Positions 59,236 to 64,000 of a stretch of DNA of 64,000 nt are shown in pieces; position 1 is the stretch's first letter; each line of letters starts with the position of its first letter. The position numbers and the translations under genes are program-made. Under the pieces are notes generated by a model, which saw only the letters and a list, made by a program, of their open reading frames with translations, was not told where the DNA came from and did no database searches. The DNA comes from Eurosta solidaginis. Lineage: Eukaryota > Arthropoda > Insecta > Diptera > Tephritidae. Location: positions 341,848,302 to 341,912,301 of the forward strand of contig NC_090319.1 of assembly GCF_040869045.1 (NCBI RefSeq), in the 5' to 3' direction.

Positions 59236-59918
59236 CGCACGATCTCATTGTACTTCCGCCTTACCCGATTAATTGTGCTTCCTGAATGGCCGAAACAACC
59301 GGACATCAGTACTTTTCCCGGATTTTCCAGAACCCAAACCATGAGCTGTTAATTCATAATTCGTTAAACATTTGGCGTGGCCTTCATCGGAAAAAAATAG
59401 ATTTCATCTAAGGGTTTTATCTGGTGTTTTTATTGAAACAGGTTTTGACGTAGCAGCGCACAACCCGGGCTCAGAATATGGATTTCAATTTCTTTTAAGA
59501 TTTGCATACCTTTCACATTAATTTTTCCATCAGGTTTGCTTAAAGATTATTTAGGAACTAATTCGGGATAATTTTGGATTAGTTGGGGACTGTTTTGAGG
59601 TCACTTCGGAATTTTTTATCATTTCGGATTTATTTTCGATATTAATTTTGAATAATTTTTTAAGGTTTCTATATCATTTTAGGATTGTTTACTAATTCGA
59701 GATTATTTTGATTAGATTTCCGTTGATTTCATTATTATTTCGGGATCTCTTTTATATTATTTTATTTCTTTATGTTTCCACTTCTGCCTTGAAGCTGCTC
59801 AACTGATTTGGTCTTATCCAATTGTTTTCATTATTAAATTTGTCAAGGTTGCCATGTTTTTAAAGTTTTTGAATGCATAGTAAAAATGGGACATAATGAG
59901 GTCTCATCGCAAGGCATC
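59236..59918. other. AT-rich sequence with TTATTTCGGGATT-like words
   Basis: Between 59510 and 59770 words such as AATTCGGGATAATTTTGG, CACTTCGGAATTTTTT, CATTTCGGATTTATTTT and TTATTTCGGGATCTC recur at irregular spacing, a degenerate low-complexity repeat. No gene. Confidence 0.5.
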
Positions 59919-60144
59919 AAGCTGGAGACATTGGTGCTTTATCGGTAACCGTATCGGTAACCTTTATCAGCTGATTCGACCAACCTTATGAGAATCAATG
60001 CAATCGATTATTGGTGCCGCTAAGGTCGTAACCGTATCGTAGCCAACCAATTGGGTTTTGGTTTACCGTCGTAACGATAAACAGCTGATTACGTTAGGGA
60101 TACGGATACAGCGATACGACATACGGCACCAATGACTCCAGCTT
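59919..60144. mobile_element. MITE-like element, 226 bp
   Basis: Ends AAGCTGGAGACATTGGTGC (59919-59937) and GCACCAATGACTCCAGCTT (60126-60144) are complementary with one mismatch. The interior is itself built from inverted words (GGTAACCGTATCGGTAACC, CAGCTGATT twice, TACGGATACAGCGATACG). No coding capacity; no target duplication identified. Confidence 0.7.
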
Positions 60145-60559
60145 CAGGCCCACCCTACGGAGCATATTTTACAGTCCCATACTAACTGTGACTTAAAAGC
60201 GGTTATCGACCACTGTGACCGTACCACCGTTAAACGATGCATACAATAAGATGAACACATGTATATATGTAACTGTTCCTTATGTAAGTATGTATTTAAA
60301 CCAAAACTAAGGGACTATATATATTTGTATGAATGTAAGTATGTATTATTTACTTAAATATTTATATGCATACCTATTTGAATGTATGTTTGTATGTTAT
60401 ATTATGTATACTACAGATAAACGTAGTTGGGTTGGGGTGGGTGGTATTAACTGTAAATGTGCATATGTTAACAAAAATATTAAACTCTAACAAGGAATTA
60501 ACATATTAAGTAATACACTTTATCCAAAAACATCTTTTCATAAATTTCCGACTCCTCGT
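60145..60559. other. 3' flank of the dipeptidase-like gene
   Basis: Downstream (leftward) of the stop codon of the host gene. It contains ATGTATG/GTATGTA simple words (60255-60410). No canonical AATAAA was found on the minus strand in this interval, so the 3' end of the transcript is not defined. Confidence 0.4.
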
Positions 60560-63500
60560 TTATGTCTCGGGATAACGACAATACGAAGTACTCTCTACTA
60601 GCTCGCGTGGTATCCAATCTTCGTATAACGGTAAACGATTTTTCAATGTTTCAACTTCACGTAAAATACGCACGACATTACCACCAATTAACTTCTTAAT
60701 CGACGCGTTGCCCCAAACACGATCGCGTGCTAGCTCAGCAAGTAAAAATGCATAACTCTTGGGTGCACCACCAAGTCCAATATGATCCACACCAGCTACC
60801 TTGCGTACATAATTGATGGCATTAATAGCTTCACGTACAGAAAATCGACGCTCATCGCACCGTTCCAAATTAAGCATTATAACGCCGCCATTATCGGATA
60901 ACAAACTAGCGGAAAAGGAAAATAGAAAATAGTAGATAAAAGAAATTGTTCGAATATGGTGTATTTACTTACCTCAAAACACGATCAGGTATGGAAGCAA
61001 CTCTGGAACTATTGCAAAGCGATATTGGCACAGCATTTAAAAGTAAAACGGGCGCTTTGGCGGTATTTAAGGCAGTGACCATGGCTGCCTCCGATAATTG
61101 TGAGATCTCAATTAGCATACCCAATCTATTCATCTCGTAGAGAACAGTCTGAAATAGAATACATGTGCATTGAACCTTACATGTTATCGGCTTGAGAGAA
61201 ATTTATTATCGTCGAGTTTTTATCGGCTTTTTATCCCAAGTAATCGGTTTCTTATTGGTTTCTTATCATCGGTTTTAATACGAAGTTTTATCGGTATCTG
61301 TTTCATGACAAACCGATGAGTCATAGCTAACTAATCGATAACACGCCGATAACAAATTGGTTAGTCGATAAAATATCGATAAGCCTTTAATAAGAAATCA
61401 ATAATGAAACGATAAACTGAAACTGTTAATTAAAAATTTTAACACTGATTACAAATCGATATTTTTTCTACAAGTTGTCCATAGCAAATCAAATATTCTA
61501 TCCCTAACACGCCGATAATAAACTGGAAACTCTTTAATAACAGACCTGTAACTTTTCGATAGCGAAACGACCACTTTTCAACTACATCTTGATACATTTA
61601 CGATAATTAGTTGATAACTTTTCGATAACAACCTGATATCCCATCGATAAAATACGGAAACTCTCCTTCCCTTTCCGGTCTTTTCATTATTTTCCTCCTC
61701 GAATGGAAAACACGACCATTCCTTTGCTTTACTTTCGTTACATTACCTTTCCTTCCCTTTCTTTTCCTTTTTTGTTTCCTTTCCTTTTTTGTGTCCTCTC
61801 CCTAACTTTCCATCCCTTCCTTAGTTTTCCTTTCCTTTCCTTTCTTTTCTTTTCGTTCCTTCCCTTTCTTTTCCTTCCTTTTATTTCCTATCCTGTTCTT
61901 TCATCTCCTTCCTTTTCTTTTATTTTTTTTTCTTGTCTTTCCTTTACTTACCTTTCCTTTCTCTCCCGTCAATTTCCTTTCCATTCATTTCCCTTCCTTT
62001 CGATTAAATTCTTAATCCTATACCCACTATGAGTTTATTTGGGTCTGAACCGAGTGATGTTCAGCAGCCTTAAAGGATTGGTATGAGCACTACATCTACC
62101 CATGGAAGATTAAGCCGCTTCTTACACGATTTCTCTGTTACAAACTGAATTTAATCAAACTCTGGTATATAGCAAGGAAACTTTTCAATGACGAAAAAAA
62201 GGCTGATGAAGCGTGAAGATTTTTGCTCAATGCATAACTTTTTGATTAGCGTTTCCAAGTTCGCTAAAGTACACTTGAGAGGCAAATGGGTTTCGTTATA
62301 AAACAGGAAGACGGAAGGTGTCCAACATGGGGGATAGAAGAGAAAAAGTGTAGCAAAATTACGAACAAGCAAGGCACCTGTTACGCCTTGGAATATATTC
62401 TGTCGGATGGGAGCACTGGTGGCTCTGAAGTATTGGCTACCTCATTTGGCTGTGAAATATTCCGATTAGGAACAGTAAACCAAAGCTATGTATTTAGAAT
62501 ATTTCATAAGCAAGTTAGGAATTACAAGCGCATAAAATAAATGTTTGGAAGGTACGGTATACTTTTGAAGAGAATTTGGGCCGAGCTTCTCTTTCAAATC
62601 TCGTCGTGCTCCTTTAAAATGTTTCCTACAAATTGGCGGGACGGAACGTACATGTTTTTACGCCAACTCCGTACGGCATCTTCCAGGCAGATGAGATTTC
62701 ACTGAGAAGCTTTTCATAGCAGAAATACACGCGGAAGTTGAAACCAGGTCCTTCGGTGTAATAGGCGGAGCACGCTACCACCACACTGCGGCGGCCACCG
62801 TATATCCACATTTAAAAAACAGCATACTCACCTTTCCAAATTCGTTAATCGATTGTGTGGTATTTTCTTCAACCAGGTAGTCATGGCTACGTATACAAGC
62901 TGCAGCCCATGGTGTCGTACATTCCAGACTTGTAATCGATACGAAACGTGCACCAAGCAAATACATTGAACGCAACACTGCCAGACTTGCGCCCAACGTA
63001 TGACCACCACCCAAACCAAGCATTACAGCTACCTCTCCACGGATATGAGTCTGTTCCATTTCGTCCGCTGACAGTACAATATGTAATGCATCCGTTTTTG
63101 CAGTTATACGTCTAGCTTCGTCGATACCTTCCAATGCCAACTGTACTGCATCCAAATATTGAGCACCACATGGCACTGATATCGACCAAAATACGGCACC
63201 AACGTGATTACGCTTTACCTCATTCAACTTTCCGCTACTGCTAATATTCACAGCATCACGCATTGGTGGCTGCCAAGAAGAGCCTTCTATTAGCGGCGAC
63301 TCTGCAAGTAAGCGACGTATGAAAGCCAGACGTGCTTCGAGTAGGGAAGATGAACGCAACTGCAACGCTAACGGTATACCACCAGCCATAGCTATGCAAA
63401 CCAACATTATACCAATTACTACCATCAGTCGGCGACTATGTGTTGATCGACTGGGTTCGCTGCCAACATCACTGCACGAACTCATTTTATAAGTGGCAGC

Positions 63501-63833
63501 TGCAATAGCACCATTCTTAAGTTTTTCACTACCAAGTTTCGTAATCTCTGGCGGTAGGTCTATGTCAGCGATCTCTGTGAATACAAAACATTGTTGCTTG
63601 CAATTGGGCTGATGTTCGTGTGGTAGCTCGTGCGGGTGTGAGAGTTGTGCTGGAGGTGGTGGTGGTGGTGGGGCAGCGGTGAGTAAGGGATTTAGTGCAA
63701 CTGGCTGATGCTGTGGATGATGTTGATGTTGATGTTGGTGCTGATGTTGATGTTGTGGATATTGATGCTGCTGGCGATGATGTATTGCTGCAGCACAAAC
63801 TTCTATATATTCCCGATTTGGCACAGGATTCAT
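60560..63833 (-). CDS. Membrane dipeptidase-like (M19 family) protein, probable pseudoenzyme, three exons
   Basis: Exons (minus strand): 63833-62832, 61148-60973 and 60905-60560, joined by introns of 1683 and 67 bp. Donors are AAG|GTGAGT and GAG|GTAAGT; acceptors TTTCAG and CCGCTAG. They give 1524 nt, 507 residues. The start is the first ATG after an in-frame TGA at 63861-63863, in the context ACAAAC. Residues 1-80 are His/Gln/Pro-rich (cytosolic). About 136-158 is one membrane segment after RR, as in a type II anchor, so the dipeptidase fold would face outside. The fold is recognisable (VGAVFWSISVPC, 211-222; GGGHTLGASLAVLRSMYLLGARFVSI; KVAGVDHIGLGG, 428-439). Canonical DGHND is EGSSW (183-187), the bridging Glu of GVEGGH is Gly275, the two Zn His are Gln351 and Asn372, and the GDFDG catalytic Asp loop is deleted after Gly439. 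Family members hydrolyse dipeptides; this one should not. Human DPEP1-type proteins have a GPI anchor instead. Confidence 0.85.
61175..61650 (+). repeat. 11-bp-periodic array 4, in intron 1 of the dipeptidase-like gene
   Basis: Left part (61184-61310) is in TTATCGG orientation, the centre is near TTTCATGACAAACCGATGAG, and the right part (61325-61650) is in CGATAAC orientation (CGATAACACGC, CGATAACAAATTGG, GTCGATAAAATATCGATAAG). The centre resembles that of array 1 (AACGATGAGTCGTCGATAGC), so these are copies of one element rather than chance enrichment. A pyrimidine tract follows at 61655. Confidence 0.75.
61655..62010 (+). repeat. Long TTTCC-rich pyrimidine tract in intron 1
   Basis: About 330 bp, almost all C and T on the plus strand, with CTTTCC/CTTTTCC units. 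On the transcribed strand it is a purine run. It produces the spurious 109-codon Phe/Ser/Leu frame at 61703. Tracts of this kind can form triplexes and slow polymerases. Confidence 0.85.
62535..62803 (-). mobile_element. tRNA-head SINE family copy in intron 1
   Basis: Plus strand shows GGGCCGAGCTTCTCTTTC, ACAAATTGGCGGGACGGAAC, GAGAAGCTTTTCATAGCAG and a head GGAGCACGCTACCACCACAC followed by GCGGCGGCCACCG. It lacks the CACTGCCGAGGGGC block. Same strand as the host gene; it ends only about 30 bp from the exon 1 donor (62831). Confidence 0.8.
63690..63780 (-). repeat. CAG/CAC/CAT repeat coding His/Gln tract in exon 1
   Basis: Imperfect trinucleotide array encoding residues 20-44 (alternating His and Gln, with Pro), followed by a Pro run (56-61). 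Such arrays vary in length between alleles. The antisense 78-codon Met/Leu frame at 63708 is its mirror and not a gene. Confidence 0.8.
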
Positions 63834-63906
63834 GTTTGTAACTTTGAGCGAGTGGAGATTTCAATGCAGCGTTTGCGTTTTGTTGTGGTTTACTGGGCTA
63901 GAAGCA

Positions 63907-63935
63907 ACTGCACAAAGAGGTGTACGCCTTTTATG
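63907..63935 (-). promoter_or_regulatory. Possible core promoter: CATAAAAG and CAGT initiator
   Basis: On the minus strand CATAAAAG (63935-63928) lies about 26 bp ahead of TGCAGTTG, whose A (63909) fits the insect initiator TCAGTY except for its first base. It would give a 5' untranslated leader of 76 nt. Spacing is slightly short, and an upstream non-coding exon outside the window is equally possible. Confidence 0.3.
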
Positions 63936-64000
63936 TGTTTATAAAAATATTAGTTTCGATTTTCCAATTCAATTTATTTGATTATTTACCAACAAGTGAA

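Noticed and set aside
59980..60130. CGATTAT and CGATAAAC words considered a fifth 11-bp array
   Set aside because: Too few units and no 11-bp register; explained by the inverted words of the MITE-like element.
60946..61140. 64-codon plus-strand frame
   Set aside because: Antisense of exon 2 of the dipeptidase-like gene, whose minus-strand frame is conserved and flanked by splice sites.
61703..62032. 109-codon Phe/Ser/Leu-rich frame, membrane-protein-like
   Set aside because: Produced entirely by the TTTCC pyrimidine tract in the intron of the host gene.
62286..62540. 84-codon frame with several cysteines in the intron
   Set aside because: Lies antisense within intron 1, has no splice support and no recognisable domain; left unassigned.

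Overview
The window looks like a TE-rich, AT-rich intergenic region of a fly genome plus one host gene at the right end. The repeat content (jockey-like LINEs ending in CAA repeats, RTE-like LINEs ending in AAGT repeats, short elements with a tRNA-like head, ATAT-targeting LTR retrotransposons, and long elements bounded by a CCGAACATTA hairpin and GAGTATAAAA) suggests an acalyptrate dipteran, most likely a tephritid fruit fly. This is inferred from the families seen, not from a search. The only host gene I can support is a three-exon, leftward-transcribed, membrane-anchored member of the renal/membrane dipeptidase (M19) family at 60560-63833. Its recognisable metal-binding and catalytic positions are all substituted or deleted.

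Layout. 0.65-1.29 kb: solo LTR. 2.6-6.4 kb: scattered LINE and SINE remnants. 6.4-7.7 kb: an 11-bp-periodic CGATAAC array split by a 694-bp insertion that contains a tRNA-like head and a 277-bp palindrome. 9.2-9.5 kb: 3' end of an RTE-like LINE. 10.18-14.32 kb: near full-length but decayed jockey-like LINE on the minus strand, with a 13-bp target duplication and a second, nested short retroelement that has its own duplication. 15.5-17.6 kb: a TA-flanked element with 13-bp inverted ends, itself filled with other repeats. 19.9-25.6 kb: SINEs, a third LINE copy interrupted by a SINE, and a solo LTR. 26.1-30.1 kb: RTE-like fragment, then a second jockey-like LINE on the plus strand with a target duplication. 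30.5-31.3 kb: an inverted pair of palindromic-ended elements. 32.8-33.3 kb: second 11-bp array. 40.3-41.2 kb: LTR plus a gag-like coiled-coil relic. 41.4-47.7 kb: RTE-like LINE followed by two related elements, one carrying about 13 units of a 128-130 bp tandem repeat. 47.8-48.2 kb: third 11-bp array. 49.7-50.3 kb: solo LTR. 54.0-55.8 kb: third, inverted copy of the tandem-repeat element. 55.8-59.2 kb: LINE relics with an inserted HARBI1-like transposase fragment. 59.9-60.1 kb: MITE-like element. 60.56-63.83 kb: the dipeptidase-like gene, whose large intron holds the fourth 11-bp array, a long TTTCC-rich pyrimidine tract and one SINE.

There is no operon-like cooperation here. The relations that matter are between mobile elements: autonomous LINEs and short elements sharing the same 3' tail, nested insertions that give relative ages, and repeated structural modules (11-bp arrays next to pyrimidine tracts, tandem-repeat-bearing elements). 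Most other open frames are chance frames or pieces of these decayed elements. All family names come from reading the sequence, without database support.
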